A stretch of 64,000 nt of DNA from Paenibacillus sophorae (lineage in GTDB: Bacteria > Bacillota > Bacilli > Paenibacillales > Paenibacillaceae). Below, piece after piece: positions 57,198 to 64,000 of the stretch. Within the stretch, counting starts at the first letter, position 1; each line of letters begins with the position of its first letter. The notes beneath the pieces are model-generated. The model was not told where the DNA came from. It saw only the letters and a list, made by a program, of their open reading frames with translations, and searched no databases. The position numbers were made by a program, and so were the translations under genes. The DNA is taken from assembly GCF_018966525.1 (NCBI RefSeq), contig NZ_CP076607.1:5766001-5830000 (forward strand), read 5' to 3'.

Positions 57198-58289
57198 TTA
57201 TTCACATTTGATGATAAGCCGATCTGCAATTTCGTCGAACAACTGTGCAGTATCCGTTCCTGCTTTATAGACAGATGGCGAGAAATCGGGCTCGGAGACA
57301 TGGTTGTCCGGCGCTCCAAGCGGAATTTGCCCGATCAGGTCCGTGTGCAGGTTTTCAGCCAATTTAGCTCCCCCGCCACGACCGAAGATGTAATCTTTTT
57401 GGCCGCAGGCAGAGCATTGATAATAAGCCATATTTTCGATAACCCCAAGAATTTCGTGATCCGTCTGCAGCGCCATAGAGCCCGCTCTCGCCGCCACAAA
57501 AGCCGCTGTCGCATGGGGAGTGGTCACAATAACCTCTTTGCTCTGTGGCAGCATTTGATGGACGTCAAGCGCCACATCGCCCGTTCCCGGAGGCAAGTCC
57601 AGCAGCATATAGTCAAGCTCTCCCCAAGCAACATCGCTGAAGAATTGACGCAGCATTTTACCCAGCATCGGGCCGCGCCAGATCACCGGATTATTTTCAC
57701 GGATAAAAAAGCCCATCGACATCACTTTCACACCGAAGCGCTCAACAGGAATAATCGTTCCGCCTTCGACGACAGGCCCTTCCTCGATTCCCATCATGTC
57801 CGGAACGCTGAAGCCGTAAATATCGGCATCGATCAAACCAACCCTTTTGCCTCTTCTCGCAAGAGCAGCAGCCAGATTAACCGTAACCGTCGATTTGCCT
57901 ACTCCACCCTTGCCGCTCGCTATGGCAATAAAATGAACACCCGAGTCCTCGCTTATCAGTCCATGGCCTTCCAGACCCGCTGCGTGACCTTTTAGCTTCT
58001 CTTCACCGCCGGTTGTCTCTCTTTGGTTCAGTTGAGACCGTTCATGGTCGGTTGCGTCCCGCAAACGGATATGGACATTCTCGGCGCCGCCTTCCCGCAG
58101 ACGATCCCTAACCTCCTGTTCAAGCTCCATCCGCTTCGTCTCATCCGTTTCCAGACATACCAAAGATAAAGAAATACGGTCTTCCTTAATCATAATATCG
58201 CGGATCAACTGCATTTCTACCAGGCTTTTTCCGGTTTCCGGATCGGTAATCGGCAGAAGTAATTCTTGTATTTGTTCCCTGGACAGCAT
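57198..58289 (-). CDS. salA: Mrp/NBP35-family ATP-binding protein SalA
   Basis: Start at ATG 58289 (AGGGGTG seven bases upstream; the frame extends to 58403 through the end of cwlD). 363 residues. N-terminal MIP18/DUF59-like domain (LLLPITDPETGKSLVEMQLI), then the deviant Walker A IASGKGGVGKSTVTVNLAAA at about residue 126, DADIYGFSVP and LPPGTGDVALDVHQMLP. CSACG near 310 is the Fe-S CxxC. It acts as an Fe-S carrier or regulator (SalA in Bacillus) and is next to gerD as in Bacillus. Confidence 0.92.
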   Translation of the reverse strand: MLSREQIQELLLPITDPETGKSLVEMQLIRDIMIKEDRISLSLVCLETDETKRMELEQEVRDRLREGGAENVHIRLRDATDHERSQLNQRETTGGEEKLKGHAAGLEGHGLISEDSGVHFIAIASGKGGVGKSTVTVNLAAALARRGKRVGLIDADIYGFSVPDMMGIEEGPVVEGGTIIPVERFGVKVMSMGFFIRENNPVIWRGPMLGKMLRQFFSDVAWGELDYMLLDLPPGTGDVALDVHQMLPQSKEVIVTTPHATAAFVAARAGSMALQTDHEILGVIENMAYYQCSACGQKDYIFGRGGGAKLAENLHTDLIGQIPLGAPDNHVSEPDFSPSVYKAGTDTAQLFDEIADRLIIKCE

Positions 58290-58356
58290 TGGAAAACACC
58301 CCTGTTCTGTAGCCGGCAGGTTTATTGACCGGATCTCATTTCTGTCTATTATAGCA

Positions 58357-59130
58357 TTACCGTTTAGGGGAAGAGTAGTCCTTAGCCTGTTCGCCCGCTT
58401 CATAGCGCAGAATGCCTCTGTAAATGCTTGTCGCTACTTTTCGTTGGTACAGGTCATCGCCGAGCAGAACCGATTCTTGCGGATGAGACAGAAATCCCAC
58501 CTCAACCAAGATAGATGGCATTCTTAGCGCCTGCAGCAGATACACGGTATTTACCGTTTTCGCGGTTCGGTCCGTGTTCGCAAGCGTTGTCCGGATCTCC
58601 TCCTGTACCAGCCTGGCCAGTGCTTCGTTTCCCGAATGATTCGGATAGTAGAAGACTTGGGCGCCGCTCCAGCGGTTTGAAGGCATGCTGTTCATGTGTA
58701 TGCTTATGAAAAGATCTGCTCTCTTATCCTCAATCGTTCTGACCCGCTGTTTAAGGTCTTCTGTCTTGCGCTTGGCATAGCTCCTTGTGTCCGATCCGGC
58801 AAGATCATAATCGCCTTCACGCGTCATGATGACGACGGCGCCTGCCTGCTGCAGATAATCGCGCAAATACAGCGAGACGGCTAAATTGATGTCTTTTTCA
58901 ATCAAGCCTTCCCGGCTGACTGCTCCTCCGTCGGGACCGCCATGTCCCGCGTCAATCGCAATGACCTTGCCGGACAGCGGCAGGCTCCAGTAATTCCACG
59001 TTCTCGCGGTAGGCATATCATACGAAATAATGCCCAGCAGCAGGGCCATAAGGGCGATGCCCCAAATCCCCTTTTTCATGCTGCTCCAAGAGATCCAGAC
59101 CGAGACCTTTTTACCTTTACGGCCGGACAT
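58357..59130 (-). CDS. cwlD: N-acetylmuramoyl-L-alanine amidase CwlD
   Basis: 257 residues. One N-terminal membrane helix (GIWGIALMALLLGIISYDM), then the Amidase_3 domain with zinc ligands in IAIDAGHGGPDGGAV, a Glu in LIEKDINLAVS, ISIHMNSMPSN and the catalytic Glu in ILVEVGFLSHPQES. It starts muramic-delta-lactam formation in spore cortex, which is needed for germination. Same order cwlD-salA-gerD as in Bacillus. Confidence 0.94.
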   Translation of the reverse strand: MSGRKGKKVSVWISWSSMKKGIWGIALMALLLGIISYDMPTARTWNYWSLPLSGKVIAIDAGHGGPDGGAVSREGLIEKDINLAVSLYLRDYLQQAGAVVIMTREGDYDLAGSDTRSYAKRKTEDLKQRVRTIEDKRADLFISIHMNSMPSNRWSGAQVFYYPNHSGNEALARLVQEEIRTTLANTDRTAKTVNTVYLLQALRMPSILVEVGFLSHPQESVLLGDDLYQRKVATSIYRGILRYEAGEQAKDYSSPKR

Positions 59131-59141
59131 AATAAAAAACC

Positions 59142-59188
59142 CCCTCGTCCCGATAGATTCTACTCATCTATATGGGACAAGAGGGTCA
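59142..59188 (-). terminator. Terminator between sat and cwlD
   Basis: CCCTCTTGTCCCATATAGAT...ATCTATCGGGACGAGGG with TTTTTT following on the minus strand. Confidence 0.88.
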
Positions 59189-59211
59189 AATAGTACCTTT
59201 AATCCATGATC

Positions 59212-60381
59212 TTATGAGGTTGTAACTTCCTTCATGCCTTCTATGAGAATTTGAGCAACCTCCGGCCGGGAGAATTCCGGCGGCGGGCATACTCCTTCAC
59301 GCAGCATGGCGCGAACTTTGGTACCCGACAAGGCTACATGATCTTCTTTGGTATGAGGGCAAGTCTTACTTGAAGCCATGTTTCCGCATTTCTTGCAGAA
59401 GAAGCTGTGTTCGAAGAACAGCGGCGTTATGTCCAGTTCATCGGCAGTGAAGTTGGAGAAAATCTCCTGTGCTTCATACGTACCGTAGTAATCGCCTACG
59501 CCAGCATGGTCGCGGCCTACGATGAAATGGGTGCAGCCGTAATTTTTGCGGACCATGGCATGGAAAATCGCTTCACGCGGACCCGCATAACGCATGGCTG
59601 CCGGGAATACGCCAAGGAACGTCCGGTTCTGCGGATAATAATTTTCGAGCAGGGCCAGGTAACTCTTCATGCGGACATTCGCCGGCACATCATCCGACTT
59701 CGTCTCGCCCACCAGCGGGTTCAGGAACAGTCCGTCTACAATCTCCATCGCAGACTTTTGAATGTATTCATGAGCGCGGTGAACGGGATTCCGGGTCTGG
59801 AAGCCTACAACCGTTCTCCAGCCTTTTTCCGCAAAAATTTCGCGTGTCTTGGCCGGATCAAAATAAAACTCTCCGAATTTCTCCGGCTGCGGACGGTTCA
59901 GCACCGTGATCGGACCGCCGACGTAGGTTGCATTACGGGCAAGCAGCTTGCTTACGCCCGGATGCTCCGGGTCGGTTGTCTTAAATACATTCTGCGCTTC
60001 GGCCTGCTGATCGACACTGTAAATGCTCTTAACATCCAGAAGTCCGTATATTTTACCGTCCTCTTCACCGACCAAAGCTACTTGCTCTCCGATCGTCAAA
60101 GCCGCGGCTTCCTCATCGCTGAGAGACAGCGTAATCGGAATGCTCCATACCGTTCCGCTCGCAAGACGCATATTCTTGACTACGGAATGATAGTCCTCTT
60201 CGTTCAGAAAACCGGTTAGCGGTGAAAATGCGCCGACACCGATCAAGTCCAAATCAGAAATCGTCCATGTATTAATGGCGATCCGCTTGAAGCCTGCCGC
60301 TTCCTGAAGCAGCCGTTCTCTCTCCTTGCCCTCAGCTATCCGATTGATCAACGTTCCGCCATGCGGAAGGATTGCAGTCAT
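59212..60381 (-). CDS. sat: Sulfate adenylyltransferase
   Basis: 389 residues, ATP-sulfurylase type. PUA-like N-terminal domain, then QTRNPVHRAHEYIQK at about residue 197 (ATP-binding QxRNP and HxxH), GPREAIFHAMVRKNYGC and IVGRDHAGVGDYYG at about 290. CKKCGNMASSKTCPH is the cysteine cluster of this subgroup. It forms APS from sulfate and ATP. It follows cysH by 38 bases in the same direction: an assimilatory sulfate reduction operon. Confidence 0.96.
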   Translation of the reverse strand: MTAILPHGGTLINRIAEGKERERLLQEAAGFKRIAINTWTISDLDLIGVGAFSPLTGFLNEEDYHSVVKNMRLASGTVWSIPITLSLSDEEAAALTIGEQVALVGEEDGKIYGLLDVKSIYSVDQQAEAQNVFKTTDPEHPGVSKLLARNATYVGGPITVLNRPQPEKFGEFYFDPAKTREIFAEKGWRTVVGFQTRNPVHRAHEYIQKSAMEIVDGLFLNPLVGETKSDDVPANVRMKSYLALLENYYPQNRTFLGVFPAAMRYAGPREAIFHAMVRKNYGCTHFIVGRDHAGVGDYYGTYEAQEIFSNFTADELDITPLFFEHSFFCKKCGNMASSKTCPHTKEDHVALSGTKVRAMLREGVCPPPEFSRPEVAQILIEGMKEVTTS

Positions 60382-60419
60382 CTAAATCTTCCCTTCTCTG
60401 TTGTAACGATTAATATGTC

Positions 60420-61112
60420 TTACTTGTGGAGTCCACATTCCGTCTTATCGGAGCCGGACCAGCGTCCCGCACGCGGATCTTCGCCAGGCATAACGGCGCG
60501 TGTGCAATGCTCGCAGCCAATGCTCGGGAAATGACGGTCATGCAGCGGGTTATAGATCACGTCGTTGCTGCGGATATAGTTCCATACATCTTCGGTCGTC
60601 CAGTCCGCAATCGGGTTGAATTTTACCAGACCAAATTTGTAATCATATTCGATCTTCTTCGCATTGGCGCGAGTTGGGGCTTGATCGCGGCGAATGCCGG
60701 TAATCCATGCATCGTATTGGGACAGAATCCGCGTCAAAGGTTCTACTTTGCGGATATTGCAGCATTGGTTCGGTTCTGTTTTCCAGAGCTCCTCGCCAAA
60801 CTGTTGGGCTTGCTCCTCAGGAGTGATTTGCGGGGAGACCCGCACAAATTCCAAATTATATTTGGCTTCCATCTTGTCTCTAGTTTCATAGGTTTCCTGG
60901 AAGTGAAAATCCGTATCCAAGTAGAAAACATCGGTAGATGGACTCACCTTCTGCAGCATGTCGACCAGCACAACGTCCTCGGCTCCAAAGCTGCAGGCAA
61001 ACGTTATATTTGGAAAAGTTTCCACCGCCCAGCGAATGATCTCCTCCGGCGTGGCATGCTCTAATTCTTCAGCCTTCACTTTGATTAGCTCTTCTTTTTC
61101 AAGCAAATTCAT
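60420..61112 (-). CDS. cysH: Phosphoadenylyl/adenylyl-sulfate reductase
   Basis: Start at ATG 61112 (GGAGG eight bases upstream). 230 residues. FACSFGAEDVVLVDM is the PP-loop region, with FYLDTDFHFQETYE following. CCNIRK at about 118 and CEHC at about 201 are the two cysteine pairs that bind a [4Fe-4S] cluster, and the active-site ECGLH is at the C-terminus. The Fe-S pairs suggest APS is the substrate, which fits the absence of an APS kinase gene here. Confidence 0.95.
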   Translation of the reverse strand: MNLLEKEELIKVKAEELEHATPEEIIRWAVETFPNITFACSFGAEDVVLVDMLQKVSPSTDVFYLDTDFHFQETYETRDKMEAKYNLEFVRVSPQITPEEQAQQFGEELWKTEPNQCCNIRKVEPLTRILSQYDAWITGIRRDQAPTRANAKKIEYDYKFGLVKFNPIADWTTEDVWNYIRSNDVIYNPLHDRHFPSIGCEHCTRAVMPGEDPRAGRWSGSDKTECGLHK

Positions 61113-61310
61113 TGCATATTCCTCCATCCCAGTATAAAACTTCACCAGCTTAAATTCCAACTAAGTTAATATGAAATAAGTATATAACTTTCCCATGGGA
61201 TGTCAATGATATTTCAGCATTAAAACATTGCAAATTGACATTTCCCTATAAATTTTAAAGAAATTTGCTTAGGTGATTCAGCTACCAAACTGTAGGAGTG
61301 GGTACCCTAA
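61113..61310. other. cysH upstream region
   Basis: About 200 AT-rich bases. ACTTAGTTGGAATTTAAG at about 61147-61164 (minus strand) is a possible cysteine-regulator (CymR-type) site, but the match is weak. No gene. Confidence 0.4.
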
Positions 61311-61344
61311 CATAAAAGCCCCTGGCTGCGAGGGCCAGAGGCTT
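61311..61344 (-). terminator. rpsI terminator
   Basis: AAGCCTCTGGC-CCTCGCA-GCCAGGGGCTT followed by TTATG on the minus strand, 25 bases after the rpsI stop. Confidence 0.75.
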
Positions 61345-61368
61345 GAATTCCTTGATACACAAGGGATT

Positions 61369-61430
61369 TTAACGTTTCGAGAACTGAGGTGCACGACGAG
61401 CCGCTTTAAGGCCGTATTTCTTACGTTCTT
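61369..61430 (-). other. rpsI: 3' end of rpsI (ribosomal protein S9): attachment-site junction
   Basis: The minus strand reads ERKKYGLKAARRAPQFSKR and stop, the universal C-terminus of ribosomal protein S9, then its terminator. Upstream of 61430 the homology ends abruptly. In Bacillus, rpsI lies just ahead of the cwlD-salA-gerD block, so this is the native position of the gene's end. An element integrated at the rpsI 3' end explains it: an intact rpsI, with an element-supplied 3' end, should be at the far side of the island. Confidence 0.85.
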
Positions 61431-61553
61431 AAATATTCAATTCCGATTAGTTCCGATAACCCCACTATAATAGGAAACTTCTCAAAACAAGATAGGGTTA
61501 TTTCCGATGTTTTCAGGTACAAATATGGTCAAAATATGGTCACGAACCCGGCA
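61431..61553. other. Island end, integrase arm-site candidates
   Basis: TTCCGAT occurs three times and CGATAACCC/GGGTTATTTCCGAT form an inverted pair about 35 bases apart (61454-61531), followed by a tandem ATATGGTCAAA/ATATGGTCACG. These look like binding sites of a tyrosine recombinase next to its attachment site. No integrase gene is in the window. Confidence 0.45.
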
Positions 61554-61826
61554 TTAAGTTGACGGGTTCTCCACCTTCAAGATGTCGCGAAATGGCACCT
61601 TGATTATATCATTGAATCCCTGATTAATGTGAATCTGTTGTCGGTCGCCGTCGAGCTTTTCAACGGTTCCTTGCACGGTTCCATACTTCCAGACCATCAC
61701 GATAACCGGCTTGTCATTCTCTTTTGCCTCTTCAAGCTGTTCGGCTATTTCCTGCTGAGTGAACTCATCTAATTTGGGGCGATCATCAGTTTTTCGTCTG
61801 GTTGACGGCTTCGGTATTGCTGTCAT
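61554..61826 (-). CDS. YolD-like protein, SOS-controlled
   Basis: Start at ATG 61826 (AAAGGATG upstream; a frame to 61847 lacks support). 90 residues. TDDRPKLDEFTQQEIAEQLE and KPVIVMVWKYGTVQGTVEKL, then DGDRQQIHINQGFNDIIKVP, match the YolD-like family. These genes usually accompany an error-prone UvrX-type polymerase on phages and plasmids; no polymerase gene is next to it here. Two LexA boxes lie upstream, so expression should follow DNA damage. Confidence 0.85.
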   Translation of the reverse strand: MTAIPKPSTRRKTDDRPKLDEFTQQEIAEQLEEAKENDKPVIVMVWKYGTVQGTVEKLDGDRQQIHINQGFNDIIKVPFRDILKVENPST

Positions 61827-61840
61827 AATCATCATCCTTT

Positions 61841-61879
61841 CGAACATTTGTTCCTGTATTATATACGAATAAACGTTCC
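61841..61879. promoter_or_regulatory. Two LexA (SOS) boxes
   Basis: CGAACATTTGTTCC at 61841-61854 and CGAATAAACGTTCC at 61866-61879 match the Bacillus SOS consensus CGAACnnnnGTTCG with one and two deviations. They lie between the divergent YolD-like gene and the gene at 61906, and TATAAT for the leftward promoter falls between them. Confidence 0.75.
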
Positions 61880-61905
61880 TATTTCAATGACTAGAGGTGA
61901 CATTT

Positions 61906-62151
61906 TTGATAAAACAATCATATATCGAAGCGTCGGAACGACTGCTGGAGCACGCCCGCCGCGTAACCTACCACGCTCATAAAATCAACAAGCTTCAAGC
62001 ACAGCGGAGTGATTATCTCAGTGGACGGATAGAGCAGCAACCTTCGGAAACCCGTCATGCTCGGCTGCATCAATACAAGGTGGCCGTGAGCCTCCGGCTA
62101 TCTGAAATTAAATTCTCTCGGGAGGATCAACTATGCAAATCGAATCCATGA
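61906..62151 (+). CDS. Unknown small protein (81 aa), divergent from yolD
   Basis: TTG start at 61906 with AGAGGTGACATT upstream; GTG 61897 is the alternative. The product is basic and helical (YIEASERLLEHARRVTYHAH). It shares the SOS-box region with the YolD-like gene and overlaps the next gene by 19 bases. No family recognised. Confidence 0.6.
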   Translation: MIKQSYIEASERLLEHARRVTYHAHKINKLQAQRSDYLSGRIEQQPSETRHARLHQYKVAVSLRLSEIKFSREDQLCKSNP

Positions 62152-62387
62152 AGCTCAAGCAGTTTGTTGATGCCTTCTTTGAGCGCCCGCAGTCACACAT
62201 TTATACCCGGCCAGAAATATCCTTCCTTCTGGCTAATAAAACAGATGTTTGGGATATCGTCGGATGGCCTGGGGCTGTCGCTATTTATCGAAACAGCCAA
62301 TTCAAGAACATGGATGAAGGATACGGTGAAGCCACGCCCATTCTGGTGATCCATAAGAAACCGGAGTGTATGAATCGCACATTGTAG
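62133..62387 (+). CDS. Unknown small protein (84 aa)
   Basis: GGGAGGATCAACT precedes the ATG. Sequence: MKLKQFVDAFFERPQSHIYT, then PEISFLLANKTDVWDIVGWP and an acidic C-terminal segment. Co-transcribed with the preceding gene. Mixed alpha/beta character; no family recognised. Confidence 0.6.
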   Translation: MQIESMKLKQFVDAFFERPQSHIYTRPEISFLLANKTDVWDIVGWPGAVAIYRNSQFKNMDEGYGEATPILVIHKKPECMNRTL

Positions 62388-62443
62388 GGTAAGGAAATGT
62401 TTCCTGACTTGCTAATAAAGTAAAAATAAATAATCAACACAGT

Positions 62444-62472
62444 TGAAATACGTATTGATACGTGTTATAATA
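62444..62472 (+). promoter_or_regulatory. hicA promoter
   Basis: TTGAAA, 17 bases, TATAAT: near-consensus SigA promoter. The spacer contains ATACGTAT and a second ATACGTG, likely operator for the antitoxin. Confidence 0.85.
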
Positions 62473-62496
62473 TATTCAGGAGGTGAGGGAGAGAGG

Positions 62497-62691
62497 ATGA
62501 AGAGTTATTCTTCAAGAGAGGTGCTACAAATCTTACGGGAAAATGGTTGGTACAAAGTCCATTCGGTCGGCGATCACTTCCAATTCAAACATCCGACGAT
62601 TAAGGGCAAAGTAACTATAACCCATCCGGTGAAGGATGTAGCACTACATATCCTAAAGGATATCGAAAAGAAGACGGGGCTAAAGTTTTAG
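62497..62691 (+). CDS. hicA: HicA-family toxin (mRNA interferase)
   Basis: Start at ATG 62497 (the frame opens at 62443, inside the promoter). 64 residues. SSREVLQILRENGWYKVHSV, then GDHFQFKHPTIKGKVTITHP, is the HicA fold with the catalytic His in GDHFQFKH. It cleaves mRNA unless bound by HicB. It precedes its antitoxin, the usual hicA-hicB order. Confidence 0.92.
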   Translation: MKSYSSREVLQILRENGWYKVHSVGDHFQFKHPTIKGKVTITHPVKDVALHILKDIEKKTGLKF

Positions 62692-62710
62692 CCCCACCCC
62701 TTCTTTTTAT
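62678..62710 (+). terminator. Terminator-like hairpin between hicA and hicB
   Basis: GGGGCTAAAG-TTTTAGCCCC followed by ACCCCTTCTTTTT, overlapping the hicA stop codon. If active it lowers read-through into hicB. Confidence 0.7.
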
Positions 62711-62730
62711 AAAATAAATATAAATAAAAA

Positions 62731-62748
62731 TTGAGATTTGATTCTCAA
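62731..62748. promoter_or_regulatory. Palindrome upstream of hicB
   Basis: TTGAGA-TTTGAT-TCTCAA, a 6+6 inverted repeat just before the hicB start. Possible HicB operator for a separate hicB promoter. Confidence 0.5.
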
Positions 62749-62770
62749 AAACTGAAAGGGTGATCACATT

Positions 62771-63154
62771 TTGAAAAAGAGTTACACCTATCCGGCCGTT
62801 CTGAACTTCACGGATAAACATATAGAGATATGGTTTCCGGACTTGGAAGAGGCTATTTCCCAAGCAGACAACGTGGAACAGGCTGTTAGACGGGCAAACG
62901 AAGTATTGAAACTTACGATCGAAAGCCGTTTAGAGGACAAAGAGGAAATTCCGCAGGCGACTCCGCTGAATGAAATTACCTTGAAAGAAAACCAGCGTAC
63001 TATCGTTGCAACGGCCGTTTTGAATGAAAAGGTGACATACGTCAAAAAGACCCTGACTATTCCAGACGATCTGAACGAGGCTGCCGAGGTTGCGGGTCTG
63101 AACTTCTCCCAGGTCCTTCAACGGGCACTTCGTGAGGAATTAAATCGCAACTAA
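62771..63154 (+). CDS. hicB: HicB-family antitoxin
   Basis: TTG start at 62771 with AAAGGGTG upstream; 127 residues. The N-terminal partial RNase H-like domain (YPAVLNFTDKHIEIWFPDLE, then AISQADNVEQAVRRANEVLK) neutralises HicA. The C-terminal ribbon-helix-helix (KTLTIPDDLNEAAEVAGLNF, then SQVLQRALREEL) binds the operator. Confidence 0.92.
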   Translation: MKKSYTYPAVLNFTDKHIEIWFPDLEEAISQADNVEQAVRRANEVLKLTIESRLEDKEEIPQATPLNEITLKENQRTIVATAVLNEKVTYVKKTLTIPDDLNEAAEVAGLNFSQVLQRALREELNRN

Positions 63155-63159
63155 TGAAA

Positions 63160-63290
63160 CATAAAATAGTGATGTAGCCTCGCCTGATGATGGCCGGATG
63201 GGAACCGGCCGAAACGTCTTCCCCAGCAATGGGGAAACGTCGCGGGAACCCGCTACGAGTTGGCCGTGCATGGCTGGCCTTTATATAAAA
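63160..63290 (+). ncRNA. Structured RNA candidate with four tandem hairpins
   Basis: After hicB come GGCCGG-ATGGGAA-CCGGCC (about 63199-63217), ACGTCTTCCCC-AGCAAT-GGGGAAACGT (63215-63241), GCGGGAACCCGC (63242-63253) and GGCCGTGCATGGCTGGCC (63262-63279) followed by TTTATAT. The GC-rich hairpins stand out from AT-rich flanks and include no supported gene. The layout recalls the guide-RNA scaffold at the ends of TnpB-bearing IS elements, but no TnpB gene is visible. Confidence 0.5.
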
Positions 63291-63372
63291 ATTCATCTTC
63301 ACTCTTTCGAACGAAACCCCGATAATAGTAATGCGTAAATATTTCCATTACATATTTTAGGGGGAAAGAGAA

Positions 63373-64000
63373 ATGTGGTTGTTCTTTGAAGTTGTTGGTT
63401 TTTTTGGTTTTATTATTTTTTTAGTCATGTCTATTGTTGCAAAGATCAAGAAGAGACCCACTGTGAAAAGAAACTTCATAGTTACAGTTGTCGGACTCGT
63501 GCTGTTTATAATTGGAGTTGCAAACATTGATCCCGAAGACACCGAGGCTTCGACAGCGCCCGAACCTACCGCTGCGGTCACGGCAATCACGTCTCCGATC
63601 GTTACGGCAGAACCCACAGCTACTGCCGAAAGCGTTAACGAAGGTGTTGCTAGTGCAGTGGTTGAACCAACGAACGCTCCAACATCAGAGCCAACATCGG
63701 CACCATCCAAACAACCTGCCGAAGTTCCTGAATCCGCCCAAACTGAGGCTCATGATTGGGAATCGCAAATAGCGACCATCGTAACATCTGGCGGTAGCCA
63801 AACAGAAAAAGCCGATGCTGCGGAGATGCTTGCAAGAAACTATCAACCACAGCAAGAAGAATGGGAAAAATTCATCTTATACATTGTAAAAGAGTATCGT
63901 AGCGGAAATTATTTAGCACAAATAGACAACTCGGAATATATGCTGACCAATATATTCAAATCAGTGGTTGTTGAGCGAAACAGCAAGGACGGGCTTCCAA
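63373..64000 (+). CDS. Membrane protein with Thr/Pro/Ala-rich linker (partial)
   Basis: AGGGGGAAAGAGAA precedes the ATG; the frame is open to the window edge (209 codons). Two membrane helices (VVGFFGFIIFLVMSIVA; FIVTVVGLVLFIIGVA) lie in the first 52 residues. A low-complexity linker follows (STAPEPTAAVTAITSPIVTA, then PTSEPTSAPSKQPAEVPESA) and then a soluble domain (WESQIATIVTSGGSQTEKAD...). Probably surface-exposed; function unknown. The 3' end is missing. Confidence 0.8.
   Translation, partial: MWLFFEVVGFFGFIIFLVMSIVAKIKKRPTVKRNFIVTVVGLVLFIIGVANIDPEDTEASTAPEPTAAVTAITSPIVTAEPTATAESVNEGVASAVVEPTNAPTSEPTSAPSKQPAEVPESAQTEAHDWESQIATIVTSGGSQTEKADAAEMLARNYQPQQEEWEKFILYIVKEYRSGNYLAQIDNSEYMLTNIFKSVVVERNSKDGLP

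Noticed and set aside
61113..61310. SAM or T-box riboswitch upstream of cysH
   Set aside because: No conserved riboswitch core or specifier/terminator structure could be recognised in the short AT-rich leader.

Overview
The window looks like a chromosomal segment of an endospore-forming Paenibacillus-like member of the Bacillota. The evidence is the conserved sigW-rsiW-cdaA-cdaR-glmM-glmS block with a glmS ribozyme, the sporulation/germination block (a SpoIIM-family protein, PdaB, KbaA, GerD, SalA, CwlD), a long rrn-tRNA operon, strong AGGAGG-type ribosome binding sites and frequent GTG/TTG starts. Nearly all genes lie on the minus strand.

Left part (1-19838) is accessory DNA. It opens with the first 248 codons of a type I polyketide synthase cut by the window edge. 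Next is a nest of mobile elements: an IS1182-family-like IS (5496-7099) carrying a canonical -1 frameshift heptamer, a group IIC-type intron (about 1986-5487) sitting just past the hairpin end of that IS, and another IS1182-family element (2034-3636) inserted in the intron's domain V with an ACGT target duplication. A small block of unknown genes (7133-9108) precedes a Tn7-like transposition module, tnsA-tnsB-tnsC plus two TnsD/TniQ-type genes (9377-17546). A divergent XRE regulator and a palindromic putative operator sit before tnsA. The putative right end (TGTGGAACC..., 19838) lies about 42 bp past the glmS stop, the classic attTn7 location; the left end was not found.

Central backbone (19881-30679): glmS with its ribozyme, glmM, cdaR, cdaA (cell-wall precursor and c-di-AMP module), rsiW, sigW and ppc. 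From 30968 to 45915 there is a compact PBSX-type contractile tail locus: tail terminator, sheath, tube, frameshifted chaperone, tape measure, LysM protein, hub, baseplate, fibre, holin-like proteins and peptidase. An ArpU-like activator, an XRE repressor and an ImmA/IrrE protease accompany it. There are no capsid, portal, terminase or integrase genes, so it is best read as an R-type tailocin (phage-tail-like bacteriocin). Its control region contains an unexpected fragment of about 65 nt of 23S rRNA.

Right part: an rrn operon read leftwards with order 16S-5S-tRNA-Ile-tRNA-Ala-23S-5S-11 tRNAs, which has an extra 5S in the 16S-23S spacer. Then come sporulation and sulfate assimilation genes (spoIIM-like, pdaB, ppk2, kbaA, gerD, salA, cwlD, sat, cysH). 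At 61369-61430 only the last 19 sense codons plus stop of rpsI, with its terminator, are present. This looks like the attachment-site junction of an integrated island running off the right edge. The island part seen here carries an SOS-box-controlled YolD-like gene, small unknown genes, a HicAB toxin-antitoxin pair, a multi-hairpin structured RNA candidate and a truncated membrane protein gene.
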